A stretch of DNA of 64,000 nt from UBA5796 sp040752455 (GTDB lineage: Bacteria > Chloroflexota > Anaerolineae > Anaerolineales > Villigracilaceae). The DNA lies in assembly GCA_049324115.1 (NCBI GenBank), contig JBMOMN010000016.1, positions 62,001 through 126,000 of the forward strand, in the 5' to 3' direction. The notes beneath the pieces were generated by a model. That model did not search any database, was not told where the DNA came from, and saw only the letters and a program-made list of their open reading frames with translations. Shown here piece by piece: positions 8,770 through 15,966 of the stretch. Both the position numbers and the translations under genes were made by a program. Positions within the stretch are counted from its first letter, which is position 1, and each line of letters opens with the position of its first letter.

Positions 8770-8848
8770 CTACTGGGAAAAATCCTGGTTTTTTCGGTTC
8801 GGACACACTTGAAAAACGTATCGGGAAGATATTTGTGTAGCCAGGAGC
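8770..8848 (-). pseudogene. Relic of a NarL-type response-regulator 3' end
   Basis: The reverse strand reads SWLHKYLPDTFF, almost identical to the last residues (AWLHKYFPDTFF) of the intact response regulator at 12148-12804. The DNA beyond the stop also matches: TACTGGGAAAAATCCTGGTT here and TACTGGGAAAAATCCTAGTT at 12119. Only the tail and 3' flank remain. This implies a past duplication whose copies now bracket the secreted-protein island. The segment from 8634 to 8914 holds no other gene; it also contains CACGAATT-type short repeats. Confidence 0.6.
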
Positions 8849-8914
8849 GGGAATTTCAGAAAACACAAATCGCCACCCGATTCACTCAGGCGGCGGTTGG
8901 TTGTTTGGGTTGCG

Positions 8915-9443
8915 CTAGGGTAAAACCACTCCCTCCTCGACGATCATGGGCAGGATTTCCGGGTGCTCCCGGCGCAGGGCGATGTGCTCTGTGGCGGCTT
9001 CGACGTAATCAAAATCTTGTTCTTGCTTGCGGATCAGGTCTTGAATATCGGTAGGGAAATATAGTTTGTCTTCCTCCGGAACCGATGCGGAAAAAACAGC
9101 TTCTATTTTTCCATCCTCTTGATAAGTAGATAACCGCAGAGGTGCTTCCGGCGGTGCCGATATCGCTCTCGGGCCCGCCCCATTCAATGGTTTCGCAGAT
9201 TACCCAAACGTAAACTTCGAGTTCTTTTTGGCCCAGAATGATCCATTCGCACAGGCCATCATCCTCTGGTTCGAGAACGGAGGCGGCCAATGCTTTCTCG
9301 TACTCGACCCACCTTGGAGTGGGCGTTTCTGTGGCGGTTGGGGTGGCTGCAGTCGGTGTTGGAACACTTGTAACATTCGGTTGGCAGGCTGTCATAAATG
9401 CAAATATCAATAAAAGTAGTATGAAAATAATTACCCTATTCAT
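8915..9443 (-). pseudogene. Frameshifted lipoprotein gene
   Basis: The first part starts MNRVIIFILLLLIFAFMTAC, a lipoprotein signal with the lipobox ending at Cys, then a Pro-Thr linker and a domain ending WVICETIEWGGPESDIGTA. Near 9145-9160 the sensible reading moves to another frame, which continues PLRLSTYQEDGKIEAVF and ends at a TAG at 8915. Neither frame alone gives a balanced protein: the first frame runs on into low-complexity basic sequence, and the second has no start or signal. A single indel in a GC-rich run (GGCACCGCCGGAAGC) would restore one 175-residue protein. It could be a true pseudogene or a sequencing error. The function is unknown. Confidence 0.6.
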
Positions 9444-9471
9444 AGTTTTGCGATTCCAGTCAGGGTAAGCA

Positions 9472-10506
9472 TTACCAACACGGCGGAACCTCCAGAAGTT
9501 TCCACGAGTAAACGCCGTTGACCAAAAATATGGCCACATCATGGCTTTTGGTAATCCACAATTGATCGTCACTGATATTGCCGCCACCAGCAAACCAGCC
9601 GGAAGCCAACTTGTCGGTTGGTTTGACAGAGAAGATACCGGTTGCAACGAACTCCGCCCCTAGCTTGTTGGAACAAGATTGTAGCTCTTCGGGAATCGTT
9701 ACTTGAATAACCTCATAATCGTCTATCTTGTAGCGTGCGTCTTCCTGACCAACATCCTTGAAATGGGTAAGCCAACTGGTGAATAATGCTTCTGCTATCT
9801 CCTGTTGCGTCAACGTTTCCCCTGTTGCGATTGTTAGCGAAGGAGCATAAAAGAGTCCGCCAACAGTGCCAGGCGTACTCTGATGGGCAGGTTTATAAGC
9901 AGGGGAAGGGGTGTTTGTGCAACTCCAGTCCCACTCCCATGTGTACACGTCACCGTCTCGAAAAACAAGAGGATTTACCGTTTTGCCGATAGTCCACAGG
10001 GGATCATCATCACTTATATTCCCCCCACCTGCATTCCAGGGATTATAGAGACGATCCACTACTTTGAAACTAAACATGATTTCTGTGCGAAATTCATCCT
10101 CATGGGTTCCGGGGAGGCATTGCAAATATTGATTATCATAAACCTTGGCAGAAATGAGACGATACTCATGCAGCCTGACATTATCTGGCAAGTCTTTCCC
10201 AGTAAAGTAATCCAGCCAAATCGTCGCAAGCCTTCTTATGATTTCTTCCCGTGTGCTTTGGTCACTGACATCGCCGGTAATACTCGACACCGGCAAAGTG
10301 GGCAAATACGTTGATGGAACTACCCGCGTAACGATGGGAGTATACATTGGAGTAGAAGCAGGGCTGGTGGTCGGGGTTATGAGGGTAGTCTCTATGGGAT
10401 TCGACGGAGCAGATGAGGAAAGAAGCGGGTCGGGGCTGCAACCGGACAGAGATACCAAGAGTAAACTAAAACCGACCTGAAAAAAGAACAATAGGCTCTT
10501 GCTCAT
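9472..10506 (-). CDS. Lipoprotein with two internally duplicated domains
   Basis: The 344-residue protein has a lipoprotein signal (lipobox LSGC near residue 23) and a Ser/Thr/Pro linker. Two related domains of about 110 residues follow. Each begins with an EIIRRLATIWLDYF or EIAEALFTSWLTHF helix and contains AGGGNISDDDPLW or AGGGNISDDQLWI, and each ends with VYTWEWDW or VYSWKLLEV. The duplication is ancient, since the repeats match only at key positions. I do not recognise the domain. AGGAGG precedes the start by 6 nt. It sits between the amidase gene and the frameshifted lipoprotein on the same strand. Confidence 0.65.
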   Translation of the reverse strand: MSKSLLFFFQVGFSLLLVSLSGCSPDPLLSSSAPSNPIETTLITPTTSPASTPMYTPIVTRVVPSTYLPTLPVSSITGDVSDQSTREEIIRRLATIWLDYFTGKDLPDNVRLHEYRLISAKVYDNQYLQCLPGTHEDEFRTEIMFSFKVVDRLYNPWNAGGGNISDDDPLWTIGKTVNPLVFRDGDVYTWEWDWSCTNTPSPAYKPAHQSTPGTVGGLFYAPSLTIATGETLTQQEIAEALFTSWLTHFKDVGQEDARYKIDDYEVIQVTIPEELQSCSNKLGAEFVATGIFSVKPTDKLASGWFAGGGNISDDQLWITKSHDVAIFLVNGVYSWKLLEVPPCW

Positions 10507-10516
10507 GGATAACCTC

Positions 10517-11866
10517 CTACTTACGATAGCCAGAAATAACTACCGGAAACCATTTGAGATTCGAAAAGTAGCTTAGAGGAGCTTGAATGTCAGGATTATG
10601 ACTATTGACGATGATACTCCCTGGATTTTGACAAGTTCCAGCGATAACAGAAACGGTGACGGCGTGCTGCCATATATAAGCGCTGTTTTTCATAAACACA
10701 ATATCGCCCTGAGATAACCCGCATAAAGTAGTGGTTTTCCCAAAGGGTCCTCTTCTTTTGTTAGTGGTCAAAAAATCAAACAAGTTTCCAGTGCTGACCC
10801 AAGGCTGAGAACCATCAACGATTGAGGAGAATTTATAGTACCACCAATCACCATAGTGGGTATAGTCGGGATTGAAGTAACTTGGCTGTGAAGATGTCAA
10901 ACGCGTTCCTTGGAAAATAGCCTGCGAGACGAAATTTGTACAATCTACATCAGCATATCTACAGTAACGTGTTGGATAAGACGGATCCCAGCCTGCTAAA
11001 TTTCTTATAAATGCCGGGACAGGTCCAGTTCCGCTATACCATTTGTCTGAGTAATTCTTTGCTGCGGTCCTATTGTATACATATGTTGCAAGCATTGGGT
11101 CTGCTAAGATATCCGATGTAGGCAGGGTGTCGCTCTCAGGAGCGATGGTTCCAGATTGCATTTCATAATTGCGCTTAATGGTCTCCAGGATATCTGCCTC
11201 CGTCTCAGCCTTTATACTTTGGTAGAGCAAATCTTCTGGATATTCATCCGAAACGATTAACCAGCGTCCCCCTGTTCTTTTCAAAGTGACGAAATGATCT
11301 AAGTTTACAAGGTTGGAAATAAAATCCGGATTGGATGCGTATCGAACCCAATGACTTTCAAGCAGATGAAGCACTACTGTAGAAGCGCTGAATTCAAAGC
11401 CAACATAATCGAGCGTAAATTTATAATCAAGATACTGTGTGTTTAACAGGGCTGCCTTATATCGCTCTATTCTTTGGCGACTATTTTCACGATTTAGCCA
11501 ACTCAGCGCATCCGGATCATTGGGTGCAGAAACCAATGAGAAAGTTTCTTGTGTAGGATTCTTTAAGAACTCATAACGCAGAATAAAATATGCTTGGACC
11601 GTATGCTTGATAGCCTCTTCATCAGATGAAAACATTTGGCCATCCAAGGAAAGAGCGTTGGTATCCATCGTGCTTGAGTCATAAGAGTAGGAATCAATCA
11701 CCACATAGGACGCAGGCTGCCCACAAGTTACGGGTTTAGCAGGAGGCATTGCAGCATCTGCCAACTTGTAGGCCGAAACATTTCCGATAGCGATAGTTGC
11801 AAACAAAAATACACCAATCAACAAAAGAAAAAGCAACAGAGAAACTTTCAGAAATTTTTGTTTCAT
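10517..11866 (-). CDS. Exported protein with C-terminal cysteine amidase domain (Amidase_6 type)
   Basis: The 449-residue protein has an N-terminal hydrophobic segment (VSLLLFLLLIGVFLFATIA) as signal or anchor. Residues 60-260 form a helix-rich domain I do not recognise. From about 280 it contains the pattern of putative amidases (PF12671-like): YNRTAAKNYSDKWY, then the candidate nucleophile in VDCTNFVSQAIF and the candidate His in WQHAVTVSVIAG. Relatives are thought to act on cell-wall peptides or secreted amides, though substrates are mostly unproven. The start at 11866 follows AGAGG; an earlier in-frame ATG would add 43 residues before the signal. It heads the AT-rich minus-strand group. 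Confidence 0.7.
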   Translation of the reverse strand: MKQKFLKVSLLLFLLLIGVFLFATIAIGNVSAYKLADAAMPPAKPVTCGQPASYVVIDSYSYDSSTMDTNALSLDGQMFSSDEEAIKHTVQAYFILRYEFLKNPTQETFSLVSAPNDPDALSWLNRENSRQRIERYKAALLNTQYLDYKFTLDYVGFEFSASTVVLHLLESHWVRYASNPDFISNLVNLDHFVTLKRTGGRWLIVSDEYPEDLLYQSIKAETEADILETIKRNYEMQSGTIAPESDTLPTSDILADPMLATYVYNRTAAKNYSDKWYSGTGPVPAFIRNLAGWDPSYPTRYCRYADVDCTNFVSQAIFQGTRLTSSQPSYFNPDYTHYGDWWYYKFSSIVDGSQPWVSTGNLFDFLTTNKRRGPFGKTTTLCGLSQGDIVFMKNSAYIWQHAVTVSVIAGTCQNPGSIIVNSHNPDIQAPLSYFSNLKWFPVVISGYRK

Positions 11867-12147
11867 ATATGCCTCTGCAAACAAGATATTTGTAACTGAT
11901 TTGAAAACAAACGCATTTTTTATTCTCGGTGGTGAACTCCGTTCATGATGACTGCTCAAAGGGAGCATCGCGCCTTCCTGCACTAACTGATTCAAAGCGA
12001 AAAACTGCCAAATTAATGGGATTTTGTCTCAAAGTTGGTTAGGTGCTATTTTTGGTCCCTCGGTTACTCACTTTTGGATGAGCAGTTACTTTATGTTATC
12101 CATTCTCCAAGAATTTGCCTACTGGGAAAAATCCTAGTTTTTTCGGT

Positions 12148-12804
12148 TCACTCGAAAAAGGTATCGGGGAAGTATTTGTGCAGCCAGGCCACCACTTCCA
12201 ATCGGGATTTGACTTCCAATTTTTTCATAATATGCTCCACATGAAAAGATGCGGTTTTGGGCGCGATGGACAGGCGTTCGGCGATGGCGGCATTGTCCAA
12301 TCCCTCGTTGGCCAGCAGGCGCAGTACCTCCCGTTCGCGTTCGGACAGGCCATTCCATTTGTCCCCGGCTTCTCGTCGCCAGCGGCGGGCGCGAGCTAAC
12401 TGTAAGTCATCGAAAAGGATTTCTCCCCTGGCGGCGCGGCGGATAGACTCAAGTAGCTTTTCGGCTGGTTCGTTTTTATCCACCAGACCCGCCGCTCCCG
12501 CCTCCTCCATGCTTGCAAGGTAGGCGTCCCGGTTATGGGCGGTCAAGATCAGGGTGGTAGTATCAGGAAAATGAGTTCGCACCCATTTTTCCAGTTCGGT
12601 GGGACGCAGGTCTGGCATCACCAGATCGAGCAGCAGGATATTGGGCTGCAGTTCGGCAACCATCCTTTGCGCCTCCAGGCCGTTTTCGGCTTCGCCAATC
12701 ACTTGCATATCCGGCGCGGCATCCAACAAGGCGCGGATCCCGGCACGGGTCGTGGCGTGGTCATCTGCCAGCAATATCGTGATAGGCGAATTTTGTTCGG
12801 ACAT
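12148..12804 (-). CDS. NarL/FixJ-type response regulator
   Basis: The 218-residue protein has a receiver domain (residues 8-125) with acidic pocket ADD and phospho-acceptor D60 in LLLDLVMPDL. A LuxR-type DNA-binding domain follows (about 148-210), beginning LSEREREVLRLLANEG and with recognition helix APKTASFHVEHIMKKL. It is a transcription factor expected to be phosphorylated by a sensor kinase. No histidine kinase gene is nearby, so it is an orphan in this window. AAGGAG lies 7 nt before the ATG. A relic of its 3' end is at 8770-8848, so the regulator and the secreted island may have moved or been duplicated together. Confidence 0.88.
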   Translation of the reverse strand: MSEQNSPITILLADDHATTRAGIRALLDAAPDMQVIGEAENGLEAQRMVAELQPNILLLDLVMPDLRPTELEKWVRTHFPDTTTLILTAHNRDAYLASMEEAGAAGLVDKNEPAEKLLESIRRAARGEILFDDLQLARARRWRREAGDKWNGLSEREREVLRLLANEGLDNAAIAERLSIAPKTASFHVEHIMKKLEVKSRLEVVAWLHKYFPDTFFE

Positions 12805-12954
12805 CCAGGCTCCTTGTCGTTCAAATCTCGCGCTCACATGGGCGGGCAGATTATATCCTGTGTTCAACGGCTGGGGGATGACTTTACAGCAAACTTGAAT
12901 CAGCCGCTTTGTTCCTGTATAGTGATAGTGTAGAAATTTACCAGGAGGCGCAGG

Positions 12955-13431
12955 ATGGAATTAAAAGACTATCTTTCGATTGCGGCGTTTGCCCTGTCGC
13001 TCGTGTCTGTGAGTTTTTCGATCGGATTCGGCCTGTACGACCGGGTCCTGAACATCAAAGCCAGGAGCGTCTTTTTTGAAGCGGATTCGGACGAAGACGG
13101 CCCGGTCAGCCCGCCGGTGCTGACAATTTCGATTGCGAACTACGGACGGCGGGATGCCTATCTTGAGTATCTGTATTTCCAGTACGGGACGCGTCGCCCG
13201 ATCATCTATGCCGAAACCGTCTGGGAGGGGGATATCCACGGCCGCTACCGGCTCGGTGAGGGGAGCCGCTACCAGCAATCCTTCGATCCCGACAGCGATG
13301 GTATCCTGCGGAATGACAAAGGGGAAATGGCCACCCGCGTCTTTTTCCAGGATTCGCTCGGACGGCGTTATGATATCAAGGATGCCGGCAGGAATATTCG
13401 AAAATACCTGGAGGTCGCTGGGGATTTCTGA
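12955..13431 (+). CDS. Single-pass membrane protein of unknown function
   Basis: The 158-residue protein opens MELKDYLSIAAFALSLVS with one transmembrane helix to about residue 27. A soluble domain follows with alternating beta strands (VLTISIANYGRRDAYLEYLY and a C-terminal TRVFFQDSLGRRYDIKDAG). The pattern recalls small beta-sandwich sensors of membrane-tethered proteins, but I do not recognise the family. AGGAGG lies 8 nt before the ATG. It is transcribed alone, between the divergent response regulator and the rplU promoter. Confidence 0.6.
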   Translation: MELKDYLSIAAFALSLVSVSFSIGFGLYDRVLNIKARSVFFEADSDEDGPVSPPVLTISIANYGRRDAYLEYLYFQYGTRRPIIYAETVWEGDIHGRYRLGEGSRYQQSFDPDSDGILRNDKGEMATRVFFQDSLGRRYDIKDAGRNIRKYLEVAGDF

Positions 13432-13477
13432 ACCAAATCGCGCGAACGATAAAAATGAAATTCGTCCCGGCTGGCAG

Positions 13478-13506
13478 TTGACACGAACTGCCCCAGCAGG
13501 TATAAT
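13478..13506 (+). promoter_or_regulatory. Sigma-70 promoter of rplU-rpmA-rpmE and its ~130-nt leader
   Basis: TTGACA (13478-13483) and TATAAT (13501-13506) are both perfect consensus hexamers separated by the ideal 17 bp. Transcription should begin near 13513, leaving about 128 nt of untranslated leader before rplU. The leader contains GCCCC ... GGGGC and other GC-rich complementary pieces, so a folded ribosomal-protein leader is plausible, although I cannot assign it to a known L21 leader class. Confidence 0.85.
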
Positions 13507-13640
13507 GTCGTTCGCTCTGGCCCCGGCAGCAAGGACGCTGGGGCAGTTGCTTGCTTTTGTAATTCGATCCCGGCTTCCCCGCGGCGCAGCGTCATCGAAA
13601 GGCGCGGCGACCCTGGCGAAGCGAAGACCAGGAGTAAAGG

Positions 13641-13955
13641 ATGAAATACGCAATCGTTGAAAGCGGCGGCAAACAGTACAAAGCCGTCGAAGGCGGGCTG
13701 ATTGATGTGGACCGCCTGTCTGCCGACGCCGGAACCAGCCTGGACCTCGAACAGGTCCTGCTGGTAGTGGACGGCGAGGACGTCGCCGTCGGCGCGCCGA
13801 CCGTCAAGGGCGCCAGCGTGACGGCCAAAGTAGTCGAGCATTTCCGCGGCCCGAAGGTCATCGTTTTCAAGTACAGCCCCAAGAAACGCATCCGCGTCAA
13901 AAACGGGCATCGCCAGTCATACACCCGTTTGCAGATCGAAAAGATCGGGAAGTAA
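13641..13955 (+). CDS. rplU: Ribosomal protein bL21
   Basis: The 104-residue protein is a standard bL21. It starts MKYAIVESGGKQYKAVEGG, has the glycine-rich beta core, and ends with KSKxR-like SPKKRIRVKNGHRQSYTRLQ, the rRNA-binding tail. It is part of the large ribosomal subunit, contacting 23S rRNA domain II. The ATG follows AGTAAAGG. It is first in an rplU-rpmA-rpmE operon behind a near-perfect promoter; rplU-rpmA is the common order in bacteria, while rpmE as the third gene is less usual. Confidence 0.97.
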   Translation: MKYAIVESGGKQYKAVEGGLIDVDRLSADAGTSLDLEQVLLVVDGEDVAVGAPTVKGASVTAKVVEHFRGPKVIVFKYSPKKRIRVKNGHRQSYTRLQIEKIGK

Positions 13956-13964
13956 GAGGTATCC

Positions 13965-14225
13965 ATGGCACACAAAAAAGGTGGCGGCTCCAGCCGCAAT
14001 GGACGCGACAGCAATTCCCAACGCCTGGGCGTGAAACGCTACGCCGGCCAGTTTGTGCTTTCCGGGAATATCCTGGTCCGCCAGCACGGGACCCGCATCC
14101 AGCCCGGCATCAACGTCGGCGTCGGCAAGGATTACACCCTGTTCGCCACAACTGACGGCCTGGTTTCGTTTGACATCATCCACGGGCGCAAGCGCGTCAA
14201 CGTGGTTCCGGCTGAGGCCGAATAG
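13965..14225 (+). CDS. rpmA: Ribosomal protein bL27
   Basis: The 86-residue protein starts MAHKKGGGSSRNGRDSNSQR, the flexible N-terminal arm that reaches the peptidyl transferase centre, and continues with the beta-barrel core IRQRGT-like VRQHGTRIQPGINVGVG. Length and sequence are typical. There is no Firmicutes-style N-terminal cleavage extension. It lies 9 nt after rplU and is surely co-transcribed with it. GAGG precedes the ATG. Confidence 0.97.
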   Translation: MAHKKGGGSSRNGRDSNSQRLGVKRYAGQFVLSGNILVRQHGTRIQPGINVGVGKDYTLFATTDGLVSFDIIHGRKRVNVVPAEAE

Positions 14226-14249
14226 GCTGGCTGGAAAGGATAGATCGAG

Positions 14250-14711
14250 ATGAAAACCGATATTCACCCCAAATATTTCCCGGATGCCCTGGTCGTTTGC
14301 GCTTGCGGCAACACCTGGACAACCGGCTCGACCCGCAAAGAGATCCGGGTCGAAATTTGCTCGAACTGTCACCCTTATTTTAGCGGTGAGCAGCGCATCG
14401 TGGATACCGAAGGCCAGGTGGATCGCTTCTACAAGCGCCTCCAGGCCCGCCAGGAATACCTGGTCGAGCAGAAGACCCGCGAGGAATCCAAGGTTTCACT
14501 CAGCCGCCCGATCGGCGAACTGGATTTGAGCGTCCGCATGGTCGAATCCCTGGCCAAGGGCGGCGTCAGGAATGTGGGCCAGTTCCTCGAAAAACTGGCC
14601 GCAGGCGAAGAAACCGTCCTGGCGATCGAAGGCTTCGGCCGCAAGTCGCTGATTGACCTGAAGAAGAAACTGCGCTCCCTGGGCTATGAGGTCCCGGAAG
14701 CCGTCGCTTAG
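14250..14711 (+). CDS. rpmE: Ribosomal protein bL31 fused to an RNA polymerase alpha-CTD-like domain
   Basis: Residues 1-70 are bL31 of the zinc form: MKTDIHPKYFPDALVVCACG with C17, C19, C37 and C40 as metal ligands and CSNCHPYFSGEQRIVDTEG. Typical bL31 ends here. A helical, charged linker (about 60-83) then leads to residues 86-146, which match the RNA polymerase alpha C-terminal domain: RPIGELDLSVRMVESLAKGG, later FGRKSLIDLKKKLRSLG. R96 aligns with E. coli alpha R265, and G130, K132 and S133 with G296, K298 and S299, all DNA-contact residues; N268 is replaced by E99. The total of 153 residues is about twice normal. It is third in the rplU operon and followed by a strong terminator. What the tail binds is unknown. 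Confidence 0.9.
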   Translation: MKTDIHPKYFPDALVVCACGNTWTTGSTRKEIRVEICSNCHPYFSGEQRIVDTEGQVDRFYKRLQARQEYLVEQKTREESKVSLSRPIGELDLSVRMVESLAKGGVRNVGQFLEKLAAGEETVLAIEGFGRKSLIDLKKKLRSLGYEVPEAVA

Positions 14712-14746
14712 TCCTTGCGCCAGCGACGAACTCAGGTAAACTTACA

Positions 14747-14776
14747 GGCAGATGCTTAAACGCATCTGCCTTTTTA
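14747..14776 (+). terminator. Intrinsic terminator of the rplU-rpmA-rpmE operon
   Basis: GGCAGATGC pairs with GCATCTGCC around a TTAAAC loop and is followed directly by TTTTTATT. It lies 36 nt after the rpmE stop and 22 nt before tdk. Confidence 0.92.
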
Positions 14777-14797
14777 TTCTGAATTTTTGAGGAGCGC

Positions 14798-15367
14798 ATG
14801 AAACATACCACCGGTTCCATCGAAGTCATCTGCGGATCCATGTTCAGCGGCAAGACGGACGAATTGATCCGCCGCCTGCGCCGCGCCACCATCGCCCGGC
14901 AAAAAGTCCAGGTGTTCAAACCGGCCATAGACATCCGCTATGCAGAGGAGCAGGTCACCTCCCACGCCGGGGCGGCTTACCAGGCGATCCCGATCAACCG
15001 TGCGGGCGAGATCCGCACCCGGGTTGACCCGGATACGACCGTCGTCGCCGTGGACGAAGCCCAGTTCTTCGACCCGGGAATCGTGGACGTCTGCCGCGAC
15101 CTGGCCGAGCGCGGCGTGCGCGTCATCGTCGCCGGCCTGGACACCGATTTCCGCGGCGAGCCGTTCGGTCCCATGCCCGTGCTGATGGCCCAGGCCGAGC
15201 GGGTGGACAAGTTGCAGGCCATCTGTATGGTCTGCGGGGACATGGCCAGCCGCACCCAGCGCCTGGTCAACGGGCAGCCCGCCCGCTACGATGACCCGGT
15301 TGTGATCGTCGGCGCCTCCGAAATGTACGAAGCCCGCTGCCGCCAGCATCACCAGGTGCCGCGCTGA
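14798..15367 (+). CDS. tdk: Thymidine kinase (type II)
   Basis: The 189-residue protein phosphorylates thymidine with ATP in pyrimidine salvage. The P-loop GSMFSGKT is at residues 13-20, the DExQ-like motif VDEAQFFDPG near 85, and the lasso-loop VGASEMYEARCRQHH at the C-terminus. The zinc site is reduced: CMVCGDMAS supplies two Cys and another comes from EARC. GAGGAG precedes the ATG. It begins 22 nt after the rpmE terminator and is followed 30 nt later by hpt, giving a small nucleotide-salvage pair. Confidence 0.94.
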   Translation: MKHTTGSIEVICGSMFSGKTDELIRRLRRATIARQKVQVFKPAIDIRYAEEQVTSHAGAAYQAIPINRAGEIRTRVDPDTTVVAVDEAQFFDPGIVDVCRDLAERGVRVIVAGLDTDFRGEPFGPMPVLMAQAERVDKLQAICMVCGDMASRTQRLVNGQPARYDDPVVIVGASEMYEARCRQHHQVPR

Positions 15368-15397
15368 CCTTCGTCAAACCAGAGAAATACCCGGATT

Positions 15398-15964
15398 ATG
15401 AAACCAAAAAACTACCAAGACATCCTCGCCGAAACCCTGATAGACCAGGAGACCCTCCAGAAGCGCGTCGCCGAACTCGGCGACCAACTCAGCCGGGATT
15501 ACGCCGAAAGCCAGGACCTCGTCCTCATCTGCATCCTGCGGGGCGGCATGGTCTTCCTGGTGGACCTGATGCGCCACATCACCGTCCCGCACCAGGTGGA
15601 TTTCATGGCGATCTCCTCCTACGGCGCGGGCGCACGCGAGACCAGCGGCCACGTCCGCCTGACCCTCGACCTGAATACCGACATCCGCGACAAGGACGTG
15701 CTCCTGGTCGAAGACATCATTGACAGCGGCCACACCATATCCTACGTGCTCGAATTCCTGCGCACCCGCCAGCCCCGCAGCCTCAAGATTTGCACCCTGC
15801 TCGACAAGGAAGAACGCCGCGAAGTGGATGTGCTGATTGATTACTGCGGCTTCACCATCCCCAACAAGTTCGTCTTCGGCTACGGCCTCGACCTCGACGA
15901 GTATTATCGCAACCTGCCCTTCGTCGGCGTGGTTGACCTGGACAAGTACCAGCCCCCGGCCTAG
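15398..15964 (+). CDS. hpt: Hypoxanthine phosphoribosyltransferase
   Basis: The 188-residue protein transfers phosphoribose from PRPP to hypoxanthine or guanine in purine salvage. The PRPP loop VLLVEDIIDSGHTISYVL is at about 107-124, the LRGGMVFLVDL segment near 46 forms the purine/PRPP pocket, and IPNKFVFGYGLDLDEYYRN near 158 is the conserved C-terminal base-binding region. Length is normal. It lies between tdk and the CCA-enzyme gene; only 2 nt separate its stop from the next ATG, so the three genes likely form a transcript. Confidence 0.95.
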   Translation: MKPKNYQDILAETLIDQETLQKRVAELGDQLSRDYAESQDLVLICILRGGMVFLVDLMRHITVPHQVDFMAISSYGAGARETSGHVRLTLDLNTDIRDKDVLLVEDIIDSGHTISYVLEFLRTRQPRSLKICTLLDKEERREVDVLIDYCGFTIPNKFVFGYGLDLDEYYRNLPFVGVVDLDKYQPPA

Positions 15965-15966
15965 CC

